Made by a program: the position numbers and the translations under genes. From Gammaproteobacteria bacterium (GTDB taxonomy: Bacteria > Pseudomonadota > Gammaproteobacteria > Pseudomonadales > Halieaceae), in assembly GCA_030427485.1 (NCBI GenBank), contig JAUICG010000012.1:85863-149862 (forward strand): a stretch of 64,000 nt of DNA. Direction: 5' to 3'. Positions within the stretch are counted from its first letter, which is position 1, and each line of letters begins with the position of its first letter. The notes below the pieces were generated by a model. That model had not been told where the DNA came from and did no database searches. It saw only the letters and a program-made list of their open reading frames with translations. Shown here piece after piece: positions 26,267 to 35,499 of this stretch.

Positions 26267-27199
26267 ATGCGCTTCTCATGCTCATTGCCGATAGGGGATG
26301 CCGGTAGCGAGGATTTGCTCTCGATCGGGGCGATCGCGCAGTGCGTCCAGGCTGTCGATCAGGCGGGACTGGACGCCGTGTTCGTCACCGATCACCCGGC
26401 TCCCAGCAGTCGCTGGCTGGCGGGTGGGGGGCACGCCACACTGGATCCGTTCGTGGCCCTGTCGGTCGCGGCCACGGCAACCGAGCGCCTGCGTCTACAC
26501 ACCCATATCCTCGTTCTCGCCTACCGCAACCCGCTGATCGTCGCCAAATCTATCGCCTCGCTGGACCGTCTCTGCGGCGGGCGTCTCACGGTGGGTATCG
26601 GAACCGGTTACCTGAAATCGGAATACGCCGCGGTCGGTGTGCCCTTCGAGGAGCGGGGCGACCTCACTGACGAGGCGATTGCCGTATTGCGCCAGGCGTG
26701 GACCGGTGAAGCCATCCATTACCGCGGGCGCCATTTTGAGTGTCGGGACAACCGCGTATTGCCGACACCGGCGCAGACCCCGCTGCCCATCTGGGGTGGG
26801 GGCAACGCCCCGCGCGCGATTCGCCGGGCGGTCGAGTTGTGCCAGGGCTGGTCACCCTTTCCTGCCGGCGGTATGTTGAGTAAAACGGCGAAAACGGAAG
26901 AGCTGGTGAACATCGATCAATTGCGGGACAAGATTCGCTACGCGCACGACCTGGCGGAAGAAACCGGCCGCACCGAGCCGCTGGAGATCTGCGTGGCGGC
27001 CCTGGACGACACCATCCGGCAGGCCGGCGAGCAGATGGACGCCGCCCGATTGATCGATGCCTACGCGGCACTGGCGGAAGTGGGCGTCACCTGGTCCACG
27101 GTGTCGGTCGCGGCGCCCAGCCTCACGGCGTTCGTCGAGAATGTACAGCGGTTCGGCGAGGAGGTCGCCGCCAAACTGCCCGGGGCATCTGCCTATTAA
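26267..27199 (+). CDS. Luciferase-like (LLM) flavin/F420-dependent oxidoreductase
   Basis: 310-residue LLM-family TIM-barrel protein with AVFVTDHPAPSSRWL, LRLHTHILVLAYRNPLIVA, LCGGRLTVGIGTGYLKSE and LPIWGGG, typical of TIGR03619-like members. ATG 26267 is 8 bases after AGGAGA; the in-frame ATG at 26153 is in the promoter region and is rejected. It is the first gene of a plus-strand operon encoding four acyl-CoA-oxidising or -hydrating genes. Function inferred: oxidation of a ring or side-chain intermediate. It is not close to the LLM protein at 17824 beyond family level. Confidence 0.87.
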   Translation: MRFSCSLPIGDAGSEDLLSIGAIAQCVQAVDQAGLDAVFVTDHPAPSSRWLAGGGHATLDPFVALSVAATATERLRLHTHILVLAYRNPLIVAKSIASLDRLCGGRLTVGIGTGYLKSEYAAVGVPFEERGDLTDEAIAVLRQAWTGEAIHYRGRHFECRDNRVLPTPAQTPLPIWGGGNAPRAIRRAVELCQGWSPFPAGGMLSKTAKTEELVNIDQLRDKIRYAHDLAEETGRTEPLEICVAALDDTIRQAGEQMDAARLIDAYAALAEVGVTWSTVSVAAPSLTAFVENVQRFGEEVAAKLPGASAY

Positions 27200-27219
27200 A
27201 CACCAGTGTTGACTGGTGT
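27200..27219. promoter_or_regulatory. 20-base inverted repeat (ACACCAGT-GTTG-ACTGGTGT)
   Basis: Perfect inverted repeat, 8-base arms around GTTG, beginning one base after the LLM stop and 62 bases upstream of the fused acyl-CoA dehydrogenase start. No T-run follows, so it does not look like an intrinsic terminator; an operator for an internal promoter is more likely. Its arms differ from the 26052/40487 repeat. Confidence 0.5.
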
Positions 27220-27281
27220 GATCATGGCGGGTAACCTCGCTGGTTTTTCCGCGCGGTGTTTCTTTTCGGGGTCATGAAACT

Positions 27282-29492
27282 ATGAATTTTGATTTATCCG
27301 AAGATCAGCGAATGATGCTTGAATCGTTCGGCGGTTTCCTGGACGAGCACAGCAGCATGCAGCGGGTGCGGGCGGCCGCGAGCACCGGCGGCTTCGATGC
27401 GGCGATGTGGAAGGGCCTGGCTGATCTCGGCGCGTTTTCCCTGCGCGTTCCGGAGGCGGCCTCCGGACTGGGGCTGGGCCTGATGGATGCGGTGGTGCTG
27501 ATGGAGGAGGTCGGGCGCACATTGGCGTCCGGGCCGATCGCCGAAACGCTGGTGGCCACCCGGCTGCTGGCGAACCTCGGCGGCGACGCCCACGGCGCGC
27601 TGCTGGACAGGGTTGTCGCCGGCGAGAGTGTCATCAGCATTGCGTTCCAGGATATCCGGCAACGACCCGTGCAATGGGTGGCGGGCGGCGCTGTCGCCGA
27701 GACCGTGATCGCCCGTGACGGCGACCGGGTAGTGCTGGTGACGTTTTCCGCGGGTACAGACCGCGGCGAGGCCAATCTCGCGTCCACGCCGCTCGCCGAA
27801 CTGCGGCTCGACAGCGGCGACTGCGCGCTGCTCAGCGACAGTGCCGAGGGCCGCAGGCAGTTTGCGCAGGCTGTCGAGGAATGGAAACTGCTGATCGCCG
27901 CCGCGCTGGCCGGGCTGTCGCGCGAGGCGCTGCGCCTGGCCTCGGCCTACGCCTGCGAGCGCGTTGCCTTTGGCCAGCCCATCGGCACCTACCAGGGGAT
28001 CTCCCATCCTTTGGCGGACCTCGTGGTGGATGTTGACGGCGGCAAGTACTTTACCTGGCGGACGATTCATGACATCGCCAGGGGGCTGCCGGACACCGGC
28101 GCCCAGATCTCCCTGGCGGCCTGGTGGAACGCGCATACTGCCACGCGGGTCGTCGCGCAGGCGCTGCACACCTATGGCGGCTACGGCCTCTCCACGGAAT
28201 ACGATATCCATCTGTACAACCTGCGCGCGAAATCCTGGCCGCTGGTCTACGGTGATCCGGCGCTGCTGCTGGAAGAGGCGGGACGCAGGCTGTATGCCGG
28301 AGAGACAGCGGAGTTGCCCGACGTGGGCGAGGTCACCATCGATTTCGACCTCGGTGACGAGGCCCGCGCGATGGCCGCCGAGCTGAACGCGTTTTTTGAG
28401 AGCACCCTGACCCCCGAGTTGCTGGCAAAGGCGCACTACTCCTTTGACGGCTTCGACGCGGGTGTGCACCGCAAACTGGCGGAGGCGAAACTGCTGTTCC
28501 CGGAGTGGCCGGTGGAGTGGGGCGGGCGCGAAGCGCAGCCCTACGTGATGAACGCCCTGCGCCAGGTGTGGGAAGACTGGGGCTGGAGCAGCCATGCGGC
28601 GAGCACGACCGGCCTGGTGGGCAGTATGATCCGCCTGTTCGGCAGCGATGAACTGAAGGAAGAAGTGCTGACGAAAATTGTCGCCGGCGAGGTGATCTGC
28701 AGCCTGGGCTACAGTGAACCCGGCTGCGGCTCCGACGTGTTCGCCGCGCAGACGCGGGCAACACCGGACGGCGACGGCTGGCGCATCGACGGTTCCAAGA
28801 TGTTTACCAGCGGCGCCAATATCGCGCAATATGTGCTGATGCTGACACGGACCAACCCGGACGTGGCCAAGCACAAGGGGCTGACCATGTTTGTCGTGCC
28901 TCTGGAAGCGGAGGGCATCGAGATTCATCCGGTCTACACATTCCAGGACGAGCGCACCAATATCACCTACTACGACGGCGTGAAAGTGAAAGACAGCTAC
29001 CGCCTCGGCGAGGTCGACGGCGGCGTCAAGGTCATGTCCGGGGCCCTGCAGATGGAACACGGCGGCGGTTTCGCCAAATCGCAGTGGGCCATGCTGCACG
29101 CTGCCGAGCAACTGTGCCGGGAAATACCCGGTGCCGACGGCGCATTGATCGAGCGTACGGACGCGCAAAAACGCCTGGCCCGCGCCCGGCTGCACGCCTG
29201 GCTCTCGGAGGTCATCGCCAACCGTGCACTGTGGGCCGGCGTGAAAAAACTGCCCAACCTGGCTTACGGGCCGATGGCCAAGCTGTTTTCGTCCGAGAAG
29301 TTTCTCAGCGACTCCGCCGACCTGCTGGACCTGACCGCGCCGTATTCGCTGTCCAAGCGCAAAGGGCCGGCAGGATTCCTCAACCAGTGCTACCGCCATG
29401 CGCAGGGGACCACCATTTACGGCGGGACCAGCGAGGTGCATCGCAGTATGATAGCCGAACGCGCGCTGGCCCTGCCCAGAACGCGTGCATAA
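27282..29492 (+). CDS. Fused double acyl-CoA dehydrogenase
   Basis: 736 residues, about twice the usual length. The N-terminal unit (about 1-340) has the MNFDLSEDQRMM opening and CERVAFGQPIGTYQGISHPLADL but lacks the usual mid-domain substrate motifs. The C-terminal unit (about 355-736) has CSLGYSEPGCGSD, RIDGSKMFTSGANIAQY and the closing QGTTIYGGTSEVHRS. In steroid-degrading actinobacteria and proteobacteria, acyl-CoA dehydrogenases acting on bulky ring-bearing acyl-CoAs form alpha2beta2 heterotetramers or such fusions. It is followed 14 bases later by an enoyl-CoA hydratase gene. Specificity for a bulky substrate is inferred. Confidence 0.88.
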   Translation: MNFDLSEDQRMMLESFGGFLDEHSSMQRVRAAASTGGFDAAMWKGLADLGAFSLRVPEAASGLGLGLMDAVVLMEEVGRTLASGPIAETLVATRLLANLGGDAHGALLDRVVAGESVISIAFQDIRQRPVQWVAGGAVAETVIARDGDRVVLVTFSAGTDRGEANLASTPLAELRLDSGDCALLSDSAEGRRQFAQAVEEWKLLIAAALAGLSREALRLASAYACERVAFGQPIGTYQGISHPLADLVVDVDGGKYFTWRTIHDIARGLPDTGAQISLAAWWNAHTATRVVAQALHTYGGYGLSTEYDIHLYNLRAKSWPLVYGDPALLLEEAGRRLYAGETAELPDVGEVTIDFDLGDEARAMAAELNAFFESTLTPELLAKAHYSFDGFDAGVHRKLAEAKLLFPEWPVEWGGREAQPYVMNALRQVWEDWGWSSHAASTTGLVGSMIRLFGSDELKEEVLTKIVAGEVICSLGYSEPGCGSDVFAAQTRATPDGDGWRIDGSKMFTSGANIAQYVLMLTRTNPDVAKHKGLTMFVVPLEAEGIEIHPVYTFQDERTNITYYDGVKVKDSYRLGEVDGGVKVMSGALQMEHGGGFAKSQWAMLHAAEQLCREIPGADGALIERTDAQKRLARARLHAWLSEVIANRALWAGVKKLPNLAYGPMAKLFSSEKFLSDSADLLDLTAPYSLSKRKGPAGFLNQCYRHAQGTTIYGGTSEVHRSMIAERALALPRTRA

Positions 29493-29506
29493 CAGGAAAC
29501 CCGACC

Positions 29507-30319
29507 ATGCCAGACGCTCCACATTTGCTAGTAGAGGACGAGGGCGCAATTCTCATTGCGACGCTGAACCGTCCGGAAAAACTCAATGCGATCACGCCCG
29601 AGACCATGGAACTGTTCGAGGAGGCCCTGCACCGCTTTCGCGATACCCCGGCCCTGAAGGTCATGCTGATTCGCGCGACCGGCCGCTATTTCTGCTCCGG
29701 CGTGGATCTGCGCGCCGGGAAGTCAAAACCGGCTGACATGGCGCGCTCGGCGGTGCAGATCCGCGAGAACCACCGCCTGAAAACGCTGGGCATGCACCGG
29801 ATTTATGACGAGATGGAGTCCATTGAAAAGCCGATTGTGGTCGCACACCAGGGCGCAACGGTGGGCGGCGGCCTGGAGATGTCGCTGTCCTGCGATTTTC
29901 GTCTCGCGGCCAGGAGCGCCTCCTACGCGTTCCCCGAGGGCAAGTTCGGCGTGCTGCCGGCCTCCAATGGCGTGAGTCGCCTGGTGCGTATCATCGGTAC
30001 CCACTGGACGCGCTACCTGATCATGGCGAACCTGCCCGCGGACGCCGACCGCGCGTACGTGATGGGACTGGTGCACGAGGTATTTCCCGACGAGACCTTT
30101 GACGAGGACGTGATGCGCTTCTGCCGGCACCTGTCAGAGCAGCACGGTGAGCAAATGGGTACGGCGAAGCTCGCGATAGAAATGTCGCGGGATCTCGGTC
30201 TCGCGCAGGCGCGCAATGTCGAGCGCATGGCCAACAGCGCGTTGATGTTGAACCCGGATTACCTCGCAATGATTGAGAAGCATATCAAGAGTATCGGGAG
30301 CAAGGGCGGCAAGGATTGA
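29507..30319 (+). CDS. Enoyl-CoA hydratase/isomerase family protein
   Basis: 270-residue crotonase-fold protein. Oxyanion loops are RYFCSGVDLRAG and GATVGGGLEMSLSCDF, and EGKFGVLPASNG carries the second catalytic region. ATG 29507 (MPDAPHLLVEDEG) follows ACAGGA; the open frame extends far upstream into the dehydrogenase gene but without similarity. It sits between two acyl-CoA dehydrogenase units, as expected for the hydration step following their double-bond formation. Confidence 0.88.
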   Translation: MPDAPHLLVEDEGAILIATLNRPEKLNAITPETMELFEEALHRFRDTPALKVMLIRATGRYFCSGVDLRAGKSKPADMARSAVQIRENHRLKTLGMHRIYDEMESIEKPIVVAHQGATVGGGLEMSLSCDFRLAARSASYAFPEGKFGVLPASNGVSRLVRIIGTHWTRYLIMANLPADADRAYVMGLVHEVFPDETFDEDVMRFCRHLSEQHGEQMGTAKLAIEMSRDLGLAQARNVERMANSALMLNPDYLAMIEKHIKSIGSKGGKD

Positions 30320-30364
30320 TCGTCACCGCCGCGACAAGCAATCACTGATCGGGACCATAGCCTG

Positions 30365-31501
30365 ATGGAATTTGACTGGAACCAGCAACAACGGGATTTT
30401 CGCGCGACGGTTCGCGCCTTTCTCGATGCCAACCTGCCGGACAACTGGGAGGAGATCGCACACGGCCCGGGTTCGTCCGCGCAAACGACGTTTTCAAAAC
30501 AGTTTTGCGGTGCGCTCGCGGATGCCGGCCTGCTGGTGCCGCACTGGCCCGAGCGCTGGGGCGGTCGCGATGCCGACCCCTGGAGCGCGTTTATCCTCGC
30601 CGAGGAAATGTGGGCAGCCGGTGAACCGCGCGGTGGGCAGTATATGAACGTCAACTGGATCGGGCCCACCTTCATGCGCTTCGGTACCGAGCAGCAGCAG
30701 GAACGCTACATCCCGCCGATGGCGCGCGGCGAGACACTGTGGTGCCAGGGTTTTTCCGAGCCGGAGTCGGGCTCCGACCTGGCCTCGCTGCGCACCCGCG
30801 CGGACAAGACGGAAAGCGGCTATCGCGTCAACGGCCAGAAAATCTGGACATCCTACGCCGGGCATGCCGACACCTGCTTCCTGTTGTGTCGCACGGCGCC
30901 CGGCAAGGGCGGTATCTCGATTCTGCTGGTTCCCATGGAGACACCCGGCATCACGGTGCGACAGATTCCCAGCATCATCGGTGAGGGGGATATTCACGAG
31001 GTGTTTTTCGACGACGTGGAGGTGGCTGATACCGCGTTGCTCGGCGCCGAGGGCCAGGCCTGGGAAATCGTGCGCACCGCGCTGTCTCTGGAACGGGTCG
31101 GTATCCCCCGTTTTGCGCTGGCCTCGCGGATGCTGCGGCGCGCGGTGGAGGTGCTGAAACGCGACGGCCGCTTTACGCACGGCGCGATCGACCAGTCGGC
31201 GAAAGCGCACGCCGCGTGTGAGGTGGCGCGCATGTACAGCTACAACATTATCGACCAGCGCTGTCACGGGCAGCCGCCCGGGCCGGAAGCCAGCGCGGCG
31301 CGCATTGCCACTGTCAATGCGGAACGGCAGGTGACGGAGTTCGTCGTCGAACATCTGCCCGAAGCGCTCGCTGGCGCCGATCACATGCTGATGGCTCACC
31401 ACCAGCGGGCGATCGTCGCGGGTATCGCCTCGGGTGCCGCTGAAATCCAGCTGAACCTGATCGCGACCGAATTGTTGCAACTGCCACGGGAGCCACGCTG
31501 A
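30365..31501 (+). CDS. Acyl-CoA dehydrogenase, full-length subunit
   Basis: 378-residue acyl-CoA dehydrogenase with GFSEPESGSDLASLRT (FAD region), NGQKIWTSYA, GEGDIHEVFFDDVEV and a C-terminal helical domain. Its stop overlaps the ATG of the next gene by one base (TGATG), so both are translated together. In steroid and terpenoid pathways such FadE pairs assemble into heterotetramers in which one subunit brings the base and the other completes the FAD site. The pairing here is inferred from coupling and from the shortened partner. Confidence 0.88.
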   Translation: MEFDWNQQQRDFRATVRAFLDANLPDNWEEIAHGPGSSAQTTFSKQFCGALADAGLLVPHWPERWGGRDADPWSAFILAEEMWAAGEPRGGQYMNVNWIGPTFMRFGTEQQQERYIPPMARGETLWCQGFSEPESGSDLASLRTRADKTESGYRVNGQKIWTSYAGHADTCFLLCRTAPGKGGISILLVPMETPGITVRQIPSIIGEGDIHEVFFDDVEVADTALLGAEGQAWEIVRTALSLERVGIPRFALASRMLRRAVEVLKRDGRFTHGAIDQSAKAHAACEVARMYSYNIIDQRCHGQPPGPEASAARIATVNAERQVTEFVVEHLPEALAGADHMLMAHHQRAIVAGIASGAAEIQLNLIATELLQLPREPR

Positions 31502-32409
31502 TGGATTTCACACCGAACGAGGACCAGCTGGCGCTGGTGAGTGCGATCGAGCGGATCGCGGCGGAGTTCACCGCGGTACCGACGGACTTTCACGGCTTTG
31601 CGCTGGAGGGCGAGGCGCTGGCGCGGGAACTGGAAAACGGCCAGTACTTTGACATTGCGGCAATTCCCGAAATGGGGCCCGTGTCCGCGGCGACCGTGGT
31701 CGAGCGGTTGGCCCGCTTGCCCTGCACCACCGAGGTGGCGCTGTCGATGCTGGTGCGGCCGCAGATCGATATCGAACTGCCTCGCCCGTTCGCGCTGGTC
31801 GAGCACGGCCGCCCCGGTCGGTTCGTCGCCGCGGCCGGCACCCTGATCGTGATCGATGGCGATGACATCGGCATTGCCCATCCCCGGCCGGAGGATGTCG
31901 AAGCCGTGGAGTCGCTGTACGCCTACCCGATGGGCCGGCTGACCGGGAACCCCCCGGTCAAAGCCCTGTCGGGCGCCGACGCCGACACCGTGCGCACCTG
32001 GTTGCGTATCGCCTGCGCGGCTGAAATGGCCGGCTTGTTACAGGCCGCTATCGACGCCGCGGTGGAACACCTGAGCGTGCGCAAACAGTTTGGCCGGCCG
32101 CTGGGTACGTTCCAGGCACTGCGCCATCGCATGGCGGAGTGCGCGGTGCTGGCCGGCGGCGTGCGCCTGCTGGCACTGAAAGCCGCGTGGTCCGGTGACA
32201 GCGGGGAGGCGGCGCTGGCGGCGCTGCACGCGCAGGACAGCGCCAGCCGCGTGGTTTACGACGTGCACCAGATGATGGGCGCGATGGGTATGACGCTGGA
32301 AATGCCCGTGCACCTGTGGACGTACCGCGCCAAGGCCCTGCTCTCGGAGCTGGGCGGCAAGGGGGCGCAGGCGCGGGGCGTGGCGACGTTTATTTTTGAC
32401 GCCGCGTAA
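31501..32409 (+). CDS. Acyl-CoA dehydrogenase, short partner subunit
   Basis: 302 residues, about 80 shorter than a normal acyl-CoA dehydrogenase. It keeps the MDFTPNEDQLALV opening and the C-terminal VRKQFGRPLGTFQALRHRMAE and MMGAMGMTLEMPVHLW segments, but the middle beta domain is reduced. That is the pattern of the non-canonical subunit in alpha2beta2 dehydrogenases. It is coupled to the preceding 378-residue subunit and ends 8 bases before the convergent SDR gene. Confidence 0.82.
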   Translation: MDFTPNEDQLALVSAIERIAAEFTAVPTDFHGFALEGEALARELENGQYFDIAAIPEMGPVSAATVVERLARLPCTTEVALSMLVRPQIDIELPRPFALVEHGRPGRFVAAAGTLIVIDGDDIGIAHPRPEDVEAVESLYAYPMGRLTGNPPVKALSGADADTVRTWLRIACAAEMAGLLQAAIDAAVEHLSVRKQFGRPLGTFQALRHRMAECAVLAGGVRLLALKAAWSGDSGEAALAALHAQDSASRVVYDVHQMMGAMGMTLEMPVHLWTYRAKALLSELGGKGAQARGVATFIFDAA

Positions 32410-32417
32410 AACGCGCG

Positions 32418-33209
32418 TCAGCCCGGTACCCGCTCACAGAGCAGCGCTTCCCTGGCAAGGTATTTGGTGGTGGACCAACCACCGTCCAGCGCGATGGTCT
32501 GGCCGTTGATGTAACTGCCCTGGTCCGACGCCAGGAAAAACACGGTATTGGCCACGTCTTCCGTCGTGCCTTCCCGGTTGAAGGGCGTCATCTCGTGATT
32601 GACGCGCTGGAACGCCGGGGCTTCCCACGCCGCTTCCGTCATGTCAGTCCTGATAACGCCGGGCGCTACCAGATTGGAGCGGATACCGTCAGCGCCGTAC
32701 TGGGCGGCCATGGTCTGCGTGAGCCCGACCAGGCCCGCCTTGACTGCGCAATAGATGCCGCCGTCGAGTCCGCCGAGCGTGCCGAACACCGAGCCGACGT
32801 TGATAATGGAGGAGCCGGCGGCCATGACCGGTATCGCCGCGCGACAAAAGCGGAAGGGCGCCTTCATGCTGATGTCGATCACTTCGTCGAGGGTGGCATC
32901 ATCGGTCTCGTGCACCGGCGCCCATTTGCCCGACCCCGCATTGTTGACCAGGCAATCGAGACGCCCGAAGGTCTCCATCGCGGTGGCGACAGCCCGCCCG
33001 GGGATATCCGCCGCCGCCACGTCGCCAGCGACAATCGCCACCCTCGCGCTGCCGTGCAGGTCGTCGGCGAGTTGTCGCAGGCGATCTTCACGCCGCGCGA
33101 CGGCGACAATGTCGTAGCCGCCGTCGGCGAACCGGCGCGCTATTGCGTCCCCGATCCCCGCGCTGGCGCCGGTCACCAATACCACGGGTTTCTGCGAAGC
33201 CTTGTTCAT
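32418..33209 (-). CDS. Short-chain dehydrogenase/reductase
   Basis: 263-residue classical SDR: TGASAGIG near the start, NNAG in the middle, the Ser in NVGSVFG and Tyr/Lys in GGIYCAVKAGLVG, and a closing QTIALDGGW. ATG 33209 has AGGA upstream; the in-frame start at 33308 adds residues with no similarity. It is transcribed away from the AraC gene end at 33392 in the same direction and is convergent with the acyl-CoA dehydrogenase pair. NAD(P)-linked oxidation of a ring or side-chain alcohol is likely. Confidence 0.87.
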   Translation of the reverse strand: MNKASQKPVVLVTGASAGIGDAIARRFADGGYDIVAVARREDRLRQLADDLHGSARVAIVAGDVAAADIPGRAVATAMETFGRLDCLVNNAGSGKWAPVHETDDATLDEVIDISMKAPFRFCRAAIPVMAAGSSIINVGSVFGTLGGLDGGIYCAVKAGLVGLTQTMAAQYGADGIRSNLVAPGVIRTDMTEAAWEAPAFQRVNHEMTPFNREGTTEDVANTVFFLASDQGSYINGQTIALDGGWSTTKYLAREALLCERVPG

Positions 33210-33365
33210 CGTAATCCTGTCTCCTTCAGCGATAGCGGGAGGCAGCCGCTGCGCCTCCACAGAACGAGTGTATACAGATTCGGGTATAGCGGGGTGAATA
33301 TAGCGCACGCGAAGGGGGCCAGTGCGGTCGCAGGCATTTTCTTATTCACACCTGGAATACTTTGC

Positions 33366-33386
33366 GGCGCCGGCGGTGGCGCCGGC
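33366..33386. repeat. Tandem 9-base GC-rich repeat (GGCGCCGGC x2), possible hairpin
   Basis: Two direct copies of GGCGCCGGC separated by GGT, immediately 3' of the AraC gene stop (33392, minus strand). Because GGCGCC is self-complementary a GC-rich hairpin can form, but no T-run follows, so an intrinsic terminator is not convincing. Confidence 0.35.
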
Positions 33387-33391
33387 TGCCT

Positions 33392-34474
33392 TCAGGCCGA
33401 TCCGCTGTGCTGCCTGGCGGCGAGCAGCGCCTGGTTGCGGTAGTGCTTGGGTGTCACCCCGGTCCAGCGCTTGAACGCGCGACCGAAACTCGACTGCTCG
33501 GCGTAGCCGAGCCTGGCGGCCACATCGTCCAGTGATACCTGCTCCTGCGACAGGCAGTTTTTAGCGGTTTCCAGGCGCTGCGCCTCCAGGATATCCGAGA
33601 ATTTCAGGCCGGACTCACTCAACTGCGCCTGCAGGGTGCGCACCGAAACGCCGAGCTTGCGGGCGCAGCGCTGGATGGTGCAGTTGCTGGAGGACAGGGT
33701 GCCGCGAACGTAATCCTGTACGCGGTCGGCTACCTCGGTCCGCGACGCGGCGCGAACCTGTGACAGGTAGCCGCCCAGCAGGTTGAACAGCAGGCGGCTG
33801 GAACTGCTGACCGGCTTGTCCAGCAGGCCCACGGGAAACGCTATTGCGTTCTCCGTGCGTGTTTTGTTGAACTTGCAACCCAGTTCCGATTCCAGTTCGT
33901 GTACATCCCTGGAGCGCGCATCGACAGCGAGATTCACGTAGCTGGGCTCGAAGCCGCGGCCGCCGACCAGGCGCAGGAGTTTCAGGTTCAACAGCACCGC
34001 CTGGTAGTTGGCCTGGTTGTTGAAACCCAGGTCCGCGCCCACGCTCCACCTGATCTCCGCCGTTTCATCGCCTTCCACCAACTCGAGGATCGTATCCGGT
34101 GCGTGGATTACCGGGATGAAGTTGATGAAGCCCTCGACCGACTCCCGCACGGTGGCCGCGGCGCGGCACAGTGCGGTGACGCAGCCGTAGACCTCGGGCT
34201 CCTGGGTCCGCGCCAGCTGCAGGCCAAACAGCGGGTTGTTCAGGGATCTGCTGGTGTATTCAAACAGGTCGACCACTGACTTGCAGTCGATGAAGTGATC
34301 CGGGTCGCGGATAAGCTGCGGATTGATCTCGTGCTTTTCCAGCAACGAGACCGGGTCCGCGCCGAGCCGGCGCACCAGGCCGGGAAAGCCGGACAGGTTG
34401 GCGATCCGCATTTGTCGGCTGGCGGGCATCGAGTCCAGGGGCCCTTCAATGCTGAAAAAGTGATTATTATCCAT
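33392..34474 (-). CDS. AraC-family transcriptional regulator
   Basis: 360-residue regulator. The N-terminal two-thirds (about 25-215) match the AraC-type arabinose-binding-like domain found in OruR/ArgR-like regulators, and the C-terminal domain (about 250-350) has the two helix-turn-helix motifs, ending VAARLGYAEQSSFGRAFKRWTGVTPKHYR. It follows the SDR gene at 34594 in the same orientation with 119 bases between. It may activate the P450/Rieske/PQQ operon upstream (inference). Confidence 0.9.
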   Translation of the reverse strand: MDNNHFFSIEGPLDSMPASRQMRIANLSGFPGLVRRLGADPVSLLEKHEINPQLIRDPDHFIDCKSVVDLFEYTSRSLNNPLFGLQLARTQEPEVYGCVTALCRAAATVRESVEGFINFIPVIHAPDTILELVEGDETAEIRWSVGADLGFNNQANYQAVLLNLKLLRLVGGRGFEPSYVNLAVDARSRDVHELESELGCKFNKTRTENAIAFPVGLLDKPVSSSSRLLFNLLGGYLSQVRAASRTEVADRVQDYVRGTLSSSNCTIQRCARKLGVSVRTLQAQLSESGLKFSDILEAQRLETAKNCLSQEQVSLDDVAARLGYAEQSSFGRAFKRWTGVTPKHYRNQALLAARQHSGSA

Positions 34475-34593
34475 CGGTCCAGCCTCCTCACAGGCCGGTT
34501 CGGCCAGGGCGGGGGGTTTCCTGTGTCAACCGCCGATACTACCACAGCCGGTATTAAGTAGACACCGCTGTTGAGCTGCTGCCCGGACAGGCC

Positions 34594-35445
34594 CTAAAAC
34601 TCGCCGGTGAGGCTCCATTCCCCCGCGCGGTTGCGAATCCAGCCGCCAGACGCCCAGCTGCCGCCGTCGACCGGAATCGTGGCGCCGGTGACATAGTCGC
34701 TCATCGCCGACGCCAGGAACACCGCGACATTGCCGCACTCGGTATCGACTCCCGGGCGGCCAAGGGGAATCCGCCGCGCGGTGAGCGCCTCGTGCTCCGC
34801 GCCGGGTTGCCACCACGTCGCGGGATCGACCGGGCCTTTTACATTGCCGCGTATGCCCGGGGTGACGGTGTAGTCGGGTGCGATGGCATTCACGCGAATA
34901 CCGTGGTCCGCCAGCTCCAGCGCCATGGAGCGCGTAAAATTGAGCATACCGGCCTTGCACGCGCCGTATACCGCGTAGTTGGGGGCCGCGCGTGAGCCCT
35001 CGATGCTGCTGACATTGATGATCGAGCCGCCCCTTTGTCCCTCGATCATCTGCGGTATCACCGCGGAGGTGGTCGCCAGCAGGCTGATGAGGTTCAGGTC
35101 GATGATGCGGCGCCAGGCCTGTTCGGACTGGTCTTTGAACACCTTCGGCGTCACGCCGCCGACATTGTTGACCAGGATGTCGATGCGTCCAAAGTGTGTG
35201 CGGGCGGCCTGCACCATCGCGCGCACCTGTTCGGAGTCACTGGCGTCGCAGGGCGCGGACAGCGCGTTGCCGCCGAGCGCATCCACCCGGCTGACCACCT
35301 CTTCGCAGCGTTCAGGGATCCTGTCGGCAATGACCACATCGGCGCCCACGGAGGCGAAGCACAGCGCGATCGCGCGGCCTATCCCCGCGCCGCCGCCGGT
35401 AATGACCGCCACCTTGTCCTGCAGGGAGATGTCCGGGGTCGTCAT
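34594..35445 (-). CDS. Short-chain dehydrogenase/reductase
   Basis: 283-residue SDR with TGGGAGIG, NNVGG in place of the usual NNAG, the catalytic Ser in NVSSIEG and Tyr/Lys in YAVYGACKAGM. An extra loop around residues 195-225 (containing DPATWWQPGAEHEAL) is typical of SDRs acting on larger hydroxy-acid or alicyclic substrates. It lies 54 bases downstream of the PQQ dehydrogenase stop in the operon that starts at 40333. Confidence 0.87.
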   Translation of the reverse strand: MTTPDISLQDKVAVITGGGAGIGRAIALCFASVGADVVIADRIPERCEEVVSRVDALGGNALSAPCDASDSEQVRAMVQAARTHFGRIDILVNNVGGVTPKVFKDQSEQAWRRIIDLNLISLLATTSAVIPQMIEGQRGGSIINVSSIEGSRAAPNYAVYGACKAGMLNFTRSMALELADHGIRVNAIAPDYTVTPGIRGNVKGPVDPATWWQPGAEHEALTARRIPLGRPGVDTECGNVAVFLASAMSDYVTGATIPVDGGSWASGGWIRNRAGEWSLTGEF

Positions 35446-35499
35446 TGAAAGCCTCCTGGTCAGTCCGTGCTTGCAAAAAAATGCAGCGGCTAAATACCG

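Noticed and set aside
27294..29549. 751-codon open frame on the minus strand opposite the fused acyl-CoA dehydrogenase
   Set aside because: It mirrors the GC-rich plus-strand gene codon by codon, has no recognisable domain, and the plus-strand frame has clear dehydrogenase motifs throughout.
33269..33276. TGTATACA palindrome upstream of the SDR gene at 32418
   Set aside because: Eight bases are too few to call an operator, and it does not match the longer repeat found elsewhere.
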